Assembly (NCBI RefSeq): GCF_023898315.1
Contig: NC_064617.1
Span: forward strand, 616,705,000 to 616,768,999
Source of the DNA: Schistocerca nitens
Taxonomy: Eukaryota; Arthropoda; Insecta; Orthoptera; Acrididae
DNA length: 64,000 bases
Direction of reading: 5' to 3'
Numbering within the stretch: position 1 is the stretch's first letter; each line of letters starts with the position of its first letter. Below, in pieces: positions 11,043 to 25,833 of the stretch. Made by a program: the position numbers and the translations under genes. Below the pieces are notes generated by a model, which was not told the DNA's origin, searched no databases, and was given only the letters and a program-made list of their open reading frames with translations.

Positions 11043-14000
11043 GAAAATGTGAGGTAACCACTGTTACTCCTAAATTTCTGTGGAATTAAGTTTTCTGTGT
11101 GTGTGTGTGTGTGTGTGTTTGAAAATCCCAGAGGTTCAAGTTGGTAGTTTATATGTTGCAAGCGAAAAAAGCTTTTTAGTAAACTGAGGCACTAGCATTA
11201 GTTCCCTGTTCACTGTGACAAGGAAGCTAGTATAAAAAGTAGTTTGTGGTTTTGTTTGCAAAGAAGTGCTCATGGGATGAAAGCACTGCTTGAGATTATT
11301 CTGAGATGATGGGGGGGATTGCTAAGCATCTAGCATTTTAGTAAGGAGCTTGTCGGAGTATTTGTATAGTTGTAAGATTATTTGTTATTTTATGAGAAAT
11401 TTCTTTATTCATAGCACATGGGCCATCATAGTTGAAGCATAAAGATTGGCATGGTATGCGTAGGTCTGTAAAATGTCCTGACAGTGATGTTCATAGGGAC
11501 TTGTTGTATACTTTGATTCTTCATCTGTTTAACAGTAGACATAAGAAATGTATTAGTGGAGCAAGTAGCTGTGAAATTAGTAGTGTATGATTGATAGTAT
11601 GGACGTGGCGCTTGAAGGAAGTGTTTGTTTAGCTGTGGGTGTTTTCATAATTGCCATGTGAGGAGAAGCAATACTCGTGATAGGCGACGAGAGGTACAGA
11701 GAGAAACACATTTATTGCGAGTATTGTATATCAGCAGCTCTTGGGCGGGTATCAAGTAAGACGCAAAGTGAAACGAAAGAGGAAGTATGCATGAAAGTGG
11801 CCAAATATCGACAAGAGTTCGCACTGTTAGGGTGAGGTGAATAAGCTAGTGCGGTGCGAAAATTTTCGAAGAGAGAGGCGGTTTTAAAGAAAGCACAAGA
11901 GTCCTATGAATGCCCTCTTGTGTGTTTCTCTTTCAGTGGCTATTTGGCATGTCTGCTTGCGCCATAGAAAGCTACTGTATGTGCCCCAGGCCCCCATCTA
12001 GCGGCCGGAGGTGCAAGCGGTGTTTACATACAGTCTCGCCTGAGGCAATGGTCTCTCATTTCGGAACGCAAGAAGCACTGGTAGCGCACAAAAATAGCCG
12101 AGTGAGATCATTGCGGCCAAGTAAGGGTAGAAGTAGGTTCTTTGCAGAATGTCTGAGCTTAAGAAATTCTTCGATAAGTAAATCGCGAAATGTGAAGAAT
12201 GTGTCGTATTCTCGTAGGGCGTGTTGACGGTCTCGTGGCATAAGTAGCGAGCGGTGATAGCTTGCAAGCAAGATCATACTTCACAGGATCATTTCTGTAG
12301 TATGTCTTCAACTCTCTCTAGTTCAACGCTGGAGTAGACGTAACCACGATGATGAGTGGTAGCACTCTCCCTGAGCGTGAGGCTTGCGATCAAGATTCAT
12401 CGCATCTTGGTTGTAATCGATGATCGTTCACCACATTCTGAGGGATGTGGGAAGGGAATAGCGCTTTCCGAGTGGTGGTTTTATTATATAGATTAGAAGC
12501 ATAAGTCATACTGTTGGTATCGGGACCCGCGTCGTTGCAGAAATGTCGCTACAGGTTGTGGAAAGACTTCGATTGCGACATGTCATGAAAGCCTCGTGGA
12601 AGTTTCTCGAGTGGCACGGGGACGAGCCATTTGATTTGGCCTGCTCCAAGTGCTAGGCTTGGATGACAACGACGTACTTTTGAGTTACAAGAATGAGTGA
12701 GCAACACAAGAAGAGTGCAATTGATGACCATAAAAAGCTGACACACAACACAGTCTCGATAATCACCACTAATGCATGATGTACGAAACATTTAGGAGGA
12801 GCACGTTTGGCTAGCAAACATGAATTGAGTGATTTGCAAGGCAGTGTTATCTGCAAGAAGGAATGCATGAAATTCGCAAATGAATAAGACTGGTTCAAAT
12901 ACTATCGACAGAAATTTTATTTCTGTTGTCAACTAGTATTAATTAGTTGTGTGGGAGCAGGGGGATATTTCCCTTGCACCATACATCTACATACACGTTG
13001 CGTGTGATGTGGCCTAGTTTTGCGTACAAAGAACTATCTAGTTGTCAGTTTTTTGAGTGAACGAGTGTGGTGGGGAGGAGAGAGATTAGTGTTAGATGCA
13101 GAGCAGTGCGGGCAGTTGTGTGTCGGACGTTGTATGTCGGACGGTGGGTCGCCGACAGGAATTATGCGTGCTGCCATCTGTCGGCAGGTGAGGTAATGAA
13201 GCAGCTTGAATGGTGACAGAAATGATGAAAATAGTTATCTAAAGAGTAATAGCGACGACAGTTGGCAGACACTTATTTCAGCGTTGACAGTTAGTTTGGG
13301 GTGTGTGCTTGCATGACACTGGAAGTCTGTTGACGGTAGAGAAGTAGACAAGACGGCAAGAATTTTCGGCGTTCTCGCGGAGAAGTAATAGAGAAGCAGC
13401 CATAAGTATTGAAGTGAGGGCGTTGATCGGCACTCTGGTTTCCCTTCAAACCGAATAAATCTTTCGCCTTTTACTAAAGATTTCCGTGGAGGGGAACATT
13501 AAATGAGTCTAGAAGGTATTTTTTGTAGTGCTCGGCTATTGCTGAGCCACAATCACAAGTAAAACGTAATGTGAGTAGCAAGAGGTAGATTGTGTTGTGA
13601 GAATGAAGGGCGTGGATTAGCGGATCACGTTTGGCCTGAAATGGCGTGCAGTGTGTTAGACGATTGTGTAGAGAGAGAGAGAGGGGGACAGAGCTATTTA
13701 TTGTCCTGCAAACTCTTGGTGAACCCTTTCCGTACCTCAGTTGTAGATGATTTGAGAATGTTTACTTGCACTGCAGTTGCACAACAGCATATAAGCTGAT
13801 ATTTGGAAGTGAATGATGAATGATTGTCTTTGTAATAAATACTGGTATGTGATAAGTAGATTTTGTTTTGAAAGCCAAAATAATTTTTACCGCAGAAGTT
13901 TGTGATTTGTAGGTATGATGTGAGTGAGATTTGGGCTGAAGATGGTGGTTAGTTGGGCAGGATGAGTATTTCAATTGTTTTCAATAGAGTGGATATTAGT

Positions 14001-14703
14001 GGCACTGGCTTGTTGCCATAATGTGGCATTGGTTCTTTGTTCATAACAGTGTACTCAGTTTTGTAGAAGATTTAGGTGAGAAAGAGACAGTTGTTGAATA
14101 TGACATAGATAGCTAGAAATGAATTGAGTAGCAATTTCCTGCTAGGTGTAGTTTGGGTATGATGTGTCTCAGTGAGAGATAAATCTTGAAATTGAAGGGT
14201 TGTTCCTTGCTACAGTCTTGGAAACTATGTATCTGCTGTTGACTCCAATGTTTTCAAGATTACTTGTGTACAAAATTGGCCAGACTTTGCAGTTTCTTCT
14301 TCAATAAATCAGTGGAAGGTGGTGCAGATAATGGTAAAAATGTTCAGTGCCTCCTGTGAGTTGTTGATGCTGCTTGTCTTTTAAGTAAAATTGATAGGGG
14401 CTCTTGATTGACCCAGCCATACACAGAGCTGGTGCATACTTGGCTTGAGAAGACTTTGGTCAGTAAATGATGAAATACCGACACAGTGGTCACAACAAAG
14501 CTCCTTTCCCTGCATTTTAGTTTCCCTCGGGTATAGAGTGACATGTTATTGGCAGAGGATGTGCAGATAATCACTTTGATCAGGCTGTTCGTTTTTTTAA
14601 TGCTCTTTTACCAGAATCCATTCATAGTGATTAGTGTGTTCTCTGTTGGAACACGATGAGAACATTGTGTGAAGTGCACAGAAGTAGCTATTTGAGTATG
14701 TAT
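11043..14703 (+). repeat. Macrosatellite unit 4
   Basis: This unit is 3,661 bp with a short 23-nt TG tract at 11096-11118. It is the first unit with CTAAGCATC (shared by units 4-7 and 13), with GATAGGGGC in place of GAAAGGGGC (near 14394), and with AAGTGAATG in place of AAGCGAATG (near 13808). The GA tract is in the short form. No gene is supported. Confidence 0.97.
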
Positions 14704-14752
14704 GAAAATGTGAGGTAACCACTGTTACTCCTAAATTTCTGTGGAATTAAGT

Positions 14753-14792
<40 letters not shown>

Positions 14793-17700
14793 AAAATCCC
14801 AGAGGTTCAAGTTGGTAGTTTATATGTTGCAAGCGAAAAAAGCTTTTTAGTAAACTGAGGCACTAGCATTAGTTCCCTGTTCACTGTGACAAGGAAGCTA
14901 GTATAAAAAGTAGTTTGTGGTTTTGTTTGCAAAGAAGTGCTCATGGGATGAAAGCACTGCTTGAGATTATTCTGAGATGATGGGGGGGATTGCTAAGCAT
15001 CTAGCATTTTAGTAAGGAGCTTGTCGGAGTATTTGTATAGTTGTAAGATTATTTGTTATTTTATGAGAAATTTCTTTATTCATAGCACATGGGCCATCAT
15101 AGTTGAAGCATAAAGATTGGCATGGTATGCGTAGGTCTGTAAAATGTCCTGACAGTGATGTTCATAGGGACTTGTTGTATACTTTGATTCTTCATCTGTT
15201 TAACAGTAGACATAAGAAATGTATTAGTGGAGCAAGTAGCTGTGAAATTAGTAGTGTATGATTGATAGTATGGACGTGGCGCTTGAAGGAAGTGTTTGTT
15301 TAGCTGTGGGTGTTTTCATAATTGCCATGTGAGGAGAAGCAATACTCGTGATAGGCGACGAGAGGTACAGAGAGAAACACATTTATTGCGAGTATTGTAT
15401 ATCAGCAGCTCTTGGGCGGGTATCAAGTAAGACGCAAAGTGAAACGAAAGAGGAAGTATGCATGAAAGTGGCCAAATATCGACAAGAGTTCGCACTGTTA
15501 GGGTGAGGTGAATAAGCTAGTGCGGTGCGAAAATTTTCGAAGAGAGAGGCGGTTTTAAAGAAAGCACAAGAGTCCTATGAATGCCCTCTTGTGTGTTTCT
15601 CTTTCAGTGGCTATTTGGCATGTCTGCTTGCGCCATAGAAAGCTACTGTATGTGCCCCAGGCCCCCATCTAGCGGCCGGAGGTGCAAGCGGTGTTTACAT
15701 ACAGTCTCGCCTGAGGCAATGGTCTCTCATTTCGGAACGCAAGAAGCACTGGTAGCGCACAAAAATAGCCGAGTGAGATCATTGCGGCCAAGTAAGGGTA
15801 GAAGTAGGTTCTTTGCAGAATGTCTGAGCTTAAGAAATTCTTCGATAAGTAAATCGCGAAATGTGAAGAATGTGTCGTATTCTCGTAGGGCGTGTTGACG
15901 GTCTCGTGGCATAAGTAGCGAGCGGTGATAGCTTGCAAGCAAGATCATACTTCACAGGATCATTTCTGTAGTATGTCTTCAACTCTCTCTAGTTCAACGC
16001 TGGAGTAGACGTAACCACGATGATGAGTGGTAGCACTCTCCCTGAGCGTGAGGCTTGCGATCAAGATTCATCGCATCTTGGTTGTAATCGATGATCGTTC
16101 ACCACATTCTGAGGGATGTGGGAAGGGAATAGCGCTTTCCGAGTGGTGGTTTTATTATATAGATTAGAAGCATAAGTCATACTGTTTGTATCGGGACCCG
16201 CGTCGTTGCAGAAATGTCGCTACAGGTTGTGGAAAGACTTCGATTGCGACATGTCATGAAAGCCTCGTGGAAGTTTCTCGAGTGGCACGGGGACGAGCCA
16301 TTTGATTTGGCCTGCTCCAAGTGCTAGGCTTGGATGACAACGACGTACTTTTGAGTTACAAGAATTAGTGAGCAACACAAGAAGAGTGCAATTGATGACC
16401 ATAAAAAGCTGACACACAACACAGTCTCGATAATCACCACTAATGCATGATGTACGAAACATTTAGGAGGAGCACGTTTGGCTAGCAAACATGAATTGAG
16501 TGATTTGCAAGGCAGTGTTATCTGCAAGAAGGAATGCATGAAATTCGCAAATGAATAAGACTGGTTCAAATACTATCGACAGAAATTTTATTTCTGTTGT
16601 CAACTAGTATTAATTAGTTGTGTGGGAGCAGGGGGATATTTCCCTTGCACCATACATCTACATACACGTTGCGTGTGATGTGGCCTAGTTTTGCGTACAA
16701 AGAACTATCTAGTTGTCAGTTTTTTGAGTGAACGAGTGTGGTGGGGAGGAGAGAGATTAGTGTTAGATGCAGAGCAGTGCGGGCAGTTGTGTGTCGGACG
16801 TTGTATGTCGGACGGTGGGTCGCCGACAGGAATTATGCGTGCTGCCATCTGTCGGCAGGTGAGGTAATGAAGCAGCTTGAATGGTGACAGAAATGATGAA
16901 AATAGTTATCTAAAGAGTAATAGCGACGACAGTTGTCAGACACTTATTTCAGCGTTGACAGTTAGTTTGGGGTGTGTGCTTGCATGACACTGGAAGTCTG
17001 TTGACGGTAGAGAAGTAGACAAGACGGCAAGAATTTTCGGCGTTCTCGCGGAGAAGTAATAGAGAAGCAGCCATAAGTATTGAAGTGAGGGCGTTGATCG
17101 GCACTCTGGTTTCCCTTCAAACCGAATAAATCTTTCGCCTTTTACTAAAGATTTCCGTGGAGGGGAACATTAAATGAGTCTAGAAGGTATTTTTTGTAGT
17201 GCTCGGCTATTGCTGAGCCACAATCACAAGTAAAACGTAATGTGAGTAGCAAGAGGTAGATTGTGTTGTGAGAATGAAGGGTGTGGATTAGCGGATCACG
17301 TTTGGCCTGAAATGGCGTGCAGTGTGTTAGACGATTGTGTAGAGAGAGAGAGAGAGGGGGGTAGAGGGGGACAGAGCTATTTATTGTCCTGCAAACTCTT
17401 GGTGAACCCTTTCCGTACCTCAGTTGTAGATGATTTGAGAATGTTTACTTGCACTGCAGTTGCACAACAGCATATAAGCTGATATTTGGAAGTGAATGAT
17501 GAATGATTGTCTTTGTAATAAATACTGGTATGTGATAAGTAGATTTTGTTTTGAAAGCCAAAATAATTTTTACCGCAGAAGTTTGTGATTTGTAGGTATG
17601 ATGTGAGTGAGATTTGGGCTGAAGATGGTGGTTAGTTGGGCAGGATGAGTATTTCAATTGTTTTCAATAGAGTGGATATTAGTGGCACTGGCTTGTTGCC

Positions 17701-18386
17701 ATAATGTGGCATTGGTTCTTTGTTCATAACAGTGTACTCAGTTTTGTAGAAGATTTAGGTGAGAAAGAGACAGTTGTTGAATATGACATAGATAGCTAGA
17801 AATGAATTGAGTAGCAATTTCCTGCTAGGTGTAGTTTGGGTATGATGTGTCTCAGTGAGAGATAAATCTTGAAATTGAAGGGTTGTTCCTTGCTACAGTC
17901 TTGGAAACTATGTATCTGCTGTTGACTCCAATGTTTTCAAGATTACTTGTGTACAAAATTGGCCAGACTTTGCAGTTTCTTCTTCAATAAATCAGTGGAA
18001 GGTGGTGCAGATAATGGTAAAAATGTTCAGTGCCTCCTGTGAGTTGTTGATGCTGCTTGTCTTTTAAGTAAAATTGATAGGGGCTCTTGATTGACCCAGC
18101 CATACACAGAGCTGGTGCATACTTGGCTTGAGAAGACTTTGGTCAGTAAATGATGAAATACCGACACAGTGGTCACAACAAAGCTCCTTTCCCTGCATTT
18201 TAGTTTCCCTCGGGTATAGAGTGACATGTTATTGGCAGAGGATGTGCAGATAATCACTTTGATCAGGCTGTTCGTTTTTTTAATGCTCTTTTACCAGAAT
18301 CCATTCATAGTGATTAGTGTGTTCTCTGTTGGAACACGATGAGAACATTGTGTGAAGTGCACAGAAGTAGCTATTTGAGTATGTAT
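14704..18386 (+). repeat. Macrosatellite unit 5
   Basis: This unit is 3,683 bp with a 33-nt TG tract at 14757-14789. It carries a two-site haplotype, T at 16187 and T at 16366, that is otherwise found only in units 8, 9, 13 and 14 and is absent from neighbouring units 6 and 7. It has the long form of the GA/G-rich tract, and a private GTTGTCAGAC near 16932 where other units have GTTGGCAGAC. No gene is supported. Confidence 0.97.
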
Positions 18387-18435
18387 GAAAATGTGAGGTA
18401 ACCACTGTTACTCCTAAATTTCTGTGGAATTAAGT

Positions 18436-18477
<42 letters not shown>

Positions 18478-21400
18478 AAAATCCCAGAGGTTCAAGTTGG
18501 TAGTTTATATGTTGCAAGCGAAAAAAGCTTTTTAGTAAACTGAGGCACTAGCATTAGTTCCCTGTTCACTGTGACAAGGAAGCTAGTATAAAAAGTAGTT
18601 TGTGGTTTTGTTTGCAAAGAAGTGCTCATGGGATGAAAGCACTGCTTGAGATTATTCTGAGATGATGGGGGGGATTGCTAAGCATCTAGCATTTTAGTAA
18701 GGAGCTTGTCGGAGTATTTGTATAGTTGTAAGATTATTTGTTATTTTATGAGAAATTTCTTTATTCATAGCACATGGGCCATCATAGTTGAAGCATAAAG
18801 ATTGGCATGGTATGCGTAGGTCTGTAAAATGTCCTGACAGTGATGTTCATAGGGACTTGTTGTATACTTTGATTCTTCATCTGTTTAACAGTAGACATAA
18901 GAAATGTATTAGTGGAGCAAGTAGCTGTGAAATTAGTAGTGTATGATTGATAGTATGGACGTGGCGCTTGAAGGAAGTGTTTGTTTAGCTGTGGGTGTTT
19001 TCATAATTGCCATGTGAGGAGAAGCAATACTCGTGATAGGCGACGAGAGGTACAGAGAGAAACACATTTATTGCGAGTATTGTATATCAGCAGCTCTTGG
19101 GCGGGTATCAAGTAAGACGCAAAGTGAAACGAAAGAGGAAGTATGCATGAAAGTGGCCAAATATCGACAAGAGTTCGCACTGTTAGGGTGAGGTGAATAA
19201 GCTAGTGCGGTGCGAAAATTTTCGAAGAGAGAGGCGGTTTTAAAGAAAGCACAAGAGTCCTATGAATGCCCTCTTGTGTGTTTCTCTTTCAGTGGCTATT
19301 TGGCATGTCTGCTTGCGCCATAGAAAGCTACTGTATGTGCCCCAGGCCCCCATCTAGCGGCCGGAGGTGCAAGCGGTGTTTACATACAGTCTCGCCTGAG
19401 GCAATGGTCTCTCATTTCGGAACGCAAGAAGCACTGGTAGCGCACAAAAATAGCCGAGTGAGATCATTGCGGCCAAGTAAGGGTAGAAGTAGGTTCTTTG
19501 CAGAATGTCTGAGCTTAAGAAATTCTTCGATAAGTAAATCGCGAAATGTGAAGAATGTGTCGTATTCTCGTAGGGCGTGTTGACGGTCTCGTGGCATAAG
19601 TAGCGAGCGGTGATAGCTTGCAAGCAAGATCATACTTCACAGGATCATTTCTGTAGTATGTCTTCAACTCTCTCTAGTTCAACGCTGGAGTAGACGTAAC
19701 CACGATGATGAGTGGTAGCACTCTCCCTGAGCGTGAGGCTTGCGATCAAGATTCATCGCATCTTGGTTGTAATCGATGATCGTTCACCACATTCTGAGGG
19801 ATGTGGGAAGGGAATAGCGCTTTCCGAGTGGTGGTTTTATTATATAGATTAGAAGCATAAGTCATACTGTTGGTATCGGGACCCGCGTCGTTGCAGAAAT
19901 GTCGCTACAGGTTGTGGAAAGACTTCGATTGCGACATGTCATGAAAGCCTCGTGGAAGTTTCTCGAGTGGCACGGGGACGAGCCATTTGATTTGGCCTGC
20001 TCCAAGTGCTAGGCTTGGATGACAACGACGTACTTTTGAGTTACAAGAATGAGTGAGCAACACAAGAAGAGTGCAATTGATGACCATAAAAAGCTGACAC
20101 ACAACACAGTCTCGATAATCACCACTAATGCATGATGTACGAAACATTTAGGAGGAGCACGTTTGGCTAGCAAACATGAATTGAGTGATTTGCAAGGCAG
20201 TGTTATCTGCAAGAAGGAATGCATGAAATTCGCAAATGAATAAGACTGGTTCAAATACTATCGACAGAAATTTTATTTCTGTTGTCAACTAGTATTAATT
20301 AGTTGTGTGGGAGCAGGGGGATATTTCCCTTGCACCATACATCTACATACACGTTGCGTGTGATGTGGCCTAGTTTTGCGTACAAAGAACTATCTAGTTG
20401 TCAGTTTTTTGAGTGAACGAGTGTGGTGGGGAGGAGAGAGATTAGTGTTAGATGCAGAGCAGTGCGGGCAGTTGTGTGTCGGACGTTGTATGTCGGACGG
20501 TGGGTCGCCGACAGGAATTATGCGTGCTGCCATCTGTCGGCAGGTGAGGTAATGAAGCAGCTTGAATGGTGACAGAAATGATGAAAATAGTTATCTAAAG
20601 AGTAATAGCGACGACAGTTGGCAGACACTTATTTCAGCGTTGACAGTTAGTTTGGGGTGTGTGCTTGCATGACACTGGAAGTCTGTTGACGGTAGAGAAG
20701 TAGACAAGACGGCAAGAATTTTCGGCGTTCTCGCGGAGAAGTAATAGAGAAGCAGCCATAAGTATTGAAGTGAGGGCGTTGATCGGCACTCTGGTTTCCC
20801 TTCAAACCGAATAAATCTTTCGCCTTTTACTAAAGATTTCCGTGGAGGGGAACATTAAATGAGTCTAGAAGGTATTTTTTGTAGTGCTCGGCTATTGCTG
20901 AGCCACAATCACAAGTAAAACGTAATGTGAGTAGCAAGAGGTAGATTGTGTTGTGAGAATGAAGGGCGTGAATTAGCGGATCACGTTTGACCTGAAATGG
21001 CGTGCAGTGTGTTAGACGATTGTGTAGAGAGAGAGAGAGAGAGGGGGACAGAGCTATTTATTGTCCTGCAAACTCTTGGTGAACCCTTTCCGTACCTCAG
21101 TTGTAGATGATTTGAGAATGTTTACTTGCACTGCAGTTGCACAACAGCATATAAGCTGATATTTGGAAGCGAATGATGAATGATTGTCTTTGTAATAAAT
21201 ACTGGTATGTGATAAGTAGATTTTGTTTTGAAAGCCAAAATAATTTTTACCGCAGAAGTTTGTGATTTGTAGGTATGATGTGAGTGAGATTTGGGCTGAA
21301 GATGGTGGTTAGTTGGGCAGGATGAGTATTTCAATTGTTTTCAATAGAGTGGATATTAGTGGCACTGGCTTGTTGCCATAATGTGGCATTGGTTCTTTGT

Positions 21401-22063
21401 TCATAACAGTGTACTCAGTTTTGTAGAAGATTTAGGTGAGAAAGAGACAGTTGTTGAATATGACATAGATAGCTAGAAATGAATTGAGTAGCAATTTCCT
21501 GCTAGGTGTAGTTTGGGTATGATGTGTCTCAGTGAGAGATAAATCTTGAAATTGAAGGGTTGTTCCTTGCTACAGTCTTGGAAACTATGTATCTGCTGTT
21601 GACTCCAATGTTTTCAAGATTACTTGTGTACAAAATTGGCCAGACTTTGCAGTTTCTTCTTCAATAAATCAGTGGAAGGTGGTGCAGATAATGGTAAAAA
21701 TGTTCAGTGCCTCCTGTGAGTTGTTGATGCTGCTTGTCTTTTAAGTAAAATTGATAGGGGCTCTTGATTGACCCAGCCATACACAGAGCTGGTGCATACT
21801 TGGCTTGAGAAGACTTTGGTCAGTAAATGATGAAATACCGACACAGTGGTCACAACAAAGCTCCTTTCCCTGCATTTTAGTTTCCCTCGGGTATAGAGTG
21901 ACATGTTATTGGCAGAGGATGTGCAGATAATCACTTTGATCAGGCTGTTCGTTTTTTTAATGCTCTTTTACCAGAATCCATTCATAGTGATTAGTGTGTT
22001 CTCTGTTGGAACACGATGAGAACATTGTGTGAAGTGCACAGAAGTAGCTATTTGAGTATGTAT
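18387..22063 (+). repeat. Macrosatellite unit 6
   Basis: This unit is 3,677 bp with a 35-nt TG tract at 18440-18474. It has private changes around 20969-20991 (GGCGTGAATTAG and GTTTGACCTG) and retains AAGCGAATG near 21167 although its neighbours have AAGTGAATG. Its GA tract lacks the GGTAGAGGGG segment but has extra GA repeats. No gene is supported. Confidence 0.97.
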
Positions 22064-22112
22064 GAAAATGTGAGGTAACCACTGTTACTCCTAAATTTCT
22101 GTGGAATTAAGT

Positions 22113-22158
<46 letters not shown>

Positions 22159-25100
22159 AAAATCCCAGAGGTTCAAGTTGGTAGTTTATATGTTGCAAGC
22201 GAAAAAAGCTTTTTAGTAAACTGAGGCACTAGCATTAGTTCCCTGTTCACTGTGACAAGGAAGCTAGTATAAAAAGTAGTTTGTGGTTTTGTTTGCAAAG
22301 AAGTGCTCATGGGATGAAAGCACTGCTTGAGATTATTCTGAGATGATGGGGGGGATTGCTAAGCATCTAGCATTTTAGTAAGGAGCTTGTCGGAGTATTT
22401 GTATAGTTGTAAGATTATTTGTTATTTTATGAGAAATTTCTTTATTCATAGCACATGGGCCATCATAGTTGAAGCATAAAGATTGGCATGGTATGCGTAG
22501 GTCTGTAAAATGTCCTGACAGTGATGTTCATAGGGACTTGTTGTATACTTTGATTCTTCATCTGTTTAACAGTAGACATAAGAAATGTATTAGTGGAGCA
22601 AGTAGCTGTGAAATTAGTAGTGTATGATTGATAGTATGGACGTGGCGCTTGAAGGAAGTGTTTGTTTAGCTGTGGGTGTTTTCATAATTGCCATGTGAGG
22701 AGAAGCAATACTCGTGATAGGCGACGAGAGGTACAGAGAGAAACACATTTATTGCGAGTATTGTATATCAGCAGCTCTTGGGCGGGTATCAAGTAAGACG
22801 CAAAGTGAAACGAAAGAGGAAGTATGCATGAAAGTGGCCAAATATCGACAAGAGTTCGCACTGTTAGGGTGAGGTGAATAAGCTAGTGCGGTGCGAAAAT
22901 TTTCGAAGAGAGAGGCGGTTTTAAAGAAAGCACAAGAGTCCTATGAATGCCCTCTTGTGTGTTTCTCTTTCAGTGGCTATTTGGCATGTCTGCTTGCGCC
23001 ATAGAAAGCTACTGTATGTGCCCCAGGCCCCCATCTAGCGGCCGGAGGTGCAAGCGGTGTTTACATACAGTCTCGCCTGAGGCAATGGTCTCTCATTTCG
23101 GAACGCAAGAAGCACTGGTAGCGCACAAAAATAGCCGAGTGAGATCATTGCGGCCAAGTAAGGGTAGAAGTAGGTTCTTTGCAGAATGTCTGAGCTTAAG
23201 AAATTCTTCGATAAGTAAATCGCGAAATGTGAAGAATGTGTCGTATTCTCGTAGGGCGTGTTGACGGTCTCGTGGCATAAGTAGCGAGCGGTGATAGCTT
23301 GCAAGCAAGATCATACTTCACAGGATCATTTCTGTAGTATGTCTTCAACTCTCTCTAGTTCAACGCTGGAGTAGACGTAACCACGATGATGAGTGGTAGC
23401 ACTCTCCCTGAGCGTGAGGCTTGCGATCAAGATTCATCGCATCTTGGTTGTAATCGATGATCGTTCACCACATTCTGAGGGATGTGCGAAGGGAATAGCG
23501 CTTTCCGAGTGGTGGTTTTATTATATAGATTAGAAGCATAAGTCATACTGTTGGTATCGGGACCCGCGTCGTTGCAGAAATGTCGCTACAGGTTGTGGAA
23601 AGACTTCGATTGCGACATGTCATGAAAGCCTCGTGGAAGTTTCTCGAGTGGCACGGGGACGAGCCATTTGATTTGGCCTGCTCCAAGTGCTAGGCTTGGA
23701 TGACAACGACGTACTTTTGAGTTACAAGAATGAGTGAGCAACACAAGAAGAGTGCAATTGATGACCATAAAAAGCTGACACACAACACAGTCTCGATAAT
23801 CACCACTAATGCATGATGTACGAAACATTTAGGAGGAGCACGTTTGGCTAGCAAACATGAATTGAGTGATTTGCAAGGCAGTGTTATCTGCAAGAAGGAA
23901 TGCATGAAATTCGCAAATGAATAAGACTGGTTCAAATACTATCGACAGAAATTTTATTTCTGTTGTCAACTAGTATTAATTAGTTGTGTGGGAGCAGGGG
24001 GATATTTCCCTTGCACCATACATCTACATACACGTTGCGTGTGATGTGGCCTAGTTTTGCGTACAAAGAACTATCTAGTTGTCAGTTTTTTGAGTGAACG
24101 AGTGTGGTGGGGAGGAGAGAGATTAGTGTTAGATGCAGAGCAGTGCGGGCAGTTGTGTGTCGGACGTTGTATGTCGGACGGTGGGTCGCCGACAGGAATT
24201 ATGCGTGCTGCCATCTGTCGGCAGGTGAGGTAATGAAGCAGCTTGAATGGTGACAGAAATGATGAAAATAGTTATCTAAAGAGTAATAGCGACGACAGTT
24301 GGCAGACACTTATTTCAGCGTTGACAGTTAGTTTGGGGTGTGTGCTTGCATGACACTGGAAGTCTGTTGACGGTAGAGAAGTAGACAAGACGGCAAGAAT
24401 TTTCGGCGTTCTCGCGGAGAAGTAATAGAGAAGCAGCCATAAGTATTGAAGTGAGGGCGTTGATCGGCACTCTGGTTTCCCTTCAAACCGAATAAATCTT
24501 TCGCCTTTTACTAAAGATTTCCGTGGAGGGGAACATTAAATGAGTCTAGAAGGTATTTTTTGTAGTGCTCGGCTATTGCTGAGCCACAATCACAAGTAAA
24601 ACGTAATGTGAGTAGCAAGAGGTAGATTGTGTTGTGAGAATGAAGGGCGTGGATTAGCGGATCACGTTTGGCCTGAAATGGCGTGCAGTGTGTTAGACGA
24701 TTGTGTAGAGAGAGAGAGAGGGGGACAGAGCTATTTATTGTCCTGCAAACTCTTGGTGAACCCTTTCCGTACCTCAGTTGTAGATGATTTGAGAATGTTT
24801 ACTTGCACTGCAGTTGCACAACAGCATATAAGCTGATATTTGGAAGTGAATGATGAATGATTGTCTTTGTAATAAATACTGGTATGTGATAAGTAGATTT
24901 TGTTTTGAAAGCCAAAATAATTTTTACCGCAGAAGTTTGTGATTTGTAGGTATGATGTGAGTGAGATTTGGGCTGAAGATGGTGGTTAGTTGGGCAGGAT
25001 GAGTATTTCAATTGTTTTCAATAGAGTGGATATTAGTGGCACTGGCTTGTTGCCATAATGTGGCATTGGTTCTTTGTTCATAACAGTGTACTCAGTTTTG

Positions 25101-25740
25101 TAGAAGATTTAGGTGAGAAAGAGACAGTTGTTGAATATGACATAGATAGCTAGAAATGAATTGAGTAGCAATTTCCTGCTAGGTGTAGTTTGGGTATGAT
25201 GTGTCTCAGTGAGAGATAAATCTTGAAATTGAAGGGTTGTTCCTTGCTACAGTCTTGGAAACTATGTATCTGCTGTTGACTCCAATGTTTTCAAGATTAC
25301 TTGTGTACAAAATTGGCCAGACTTTGCAGTTTCTTCTTCAATAAATCAGTGGAAGGTGGTGCAGATAATGGTAAAAATGTTCAGTGCCTCCTGTGAGTTG
25401 TTGATGCTGCTTGTCTTTTAAGTAAAATTGATAGGGGCTCTTGATTGACCCAGCCATACACAGAGCTGGTGCATACTTGGCTTGAGAAGACTTTGGTCAG
25501 TAAATGATGAAATACCGACACAGTGGTCACAACAAAGCTCCTTTCCCTGCATTTTAGTTTCCCTCGGGTATAGAGTGACATGTTATTGGCAGAGGATGTG
25601 CAGATAATCACTTTGATCAGGCTGTTCGTTTTTTTAATGCTCTTTTACCAGAATCCATTCATAGTGATTAGTGTGTTCTCTGTTGGAACACGATGAGAAC
25701 ATTGTGTGAAGTGCACAGAAGTAGCTATTTGAGTATGTAT
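22064..25740 (+). repeat. Macrosatellite unit 7
   Basis: This unit is 3,677 bp with a 39-nt TG tract at 22117-22155. It has the CTAAGCATC marker of the unit 4-7 group. A private GATGTGCGAAGG near 23481 alters one arm of the small CCACAT/ATGTGG inverted repeat of the core. No gene is supported. Confidence 0.97.
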
Positions 25741-25789
25741 GAAAATGTGAGGTAACCACTGTTACTCCTAAATTTCTGTGGAATTAAGT

Positions 25790-25833
<44 letters not shown>

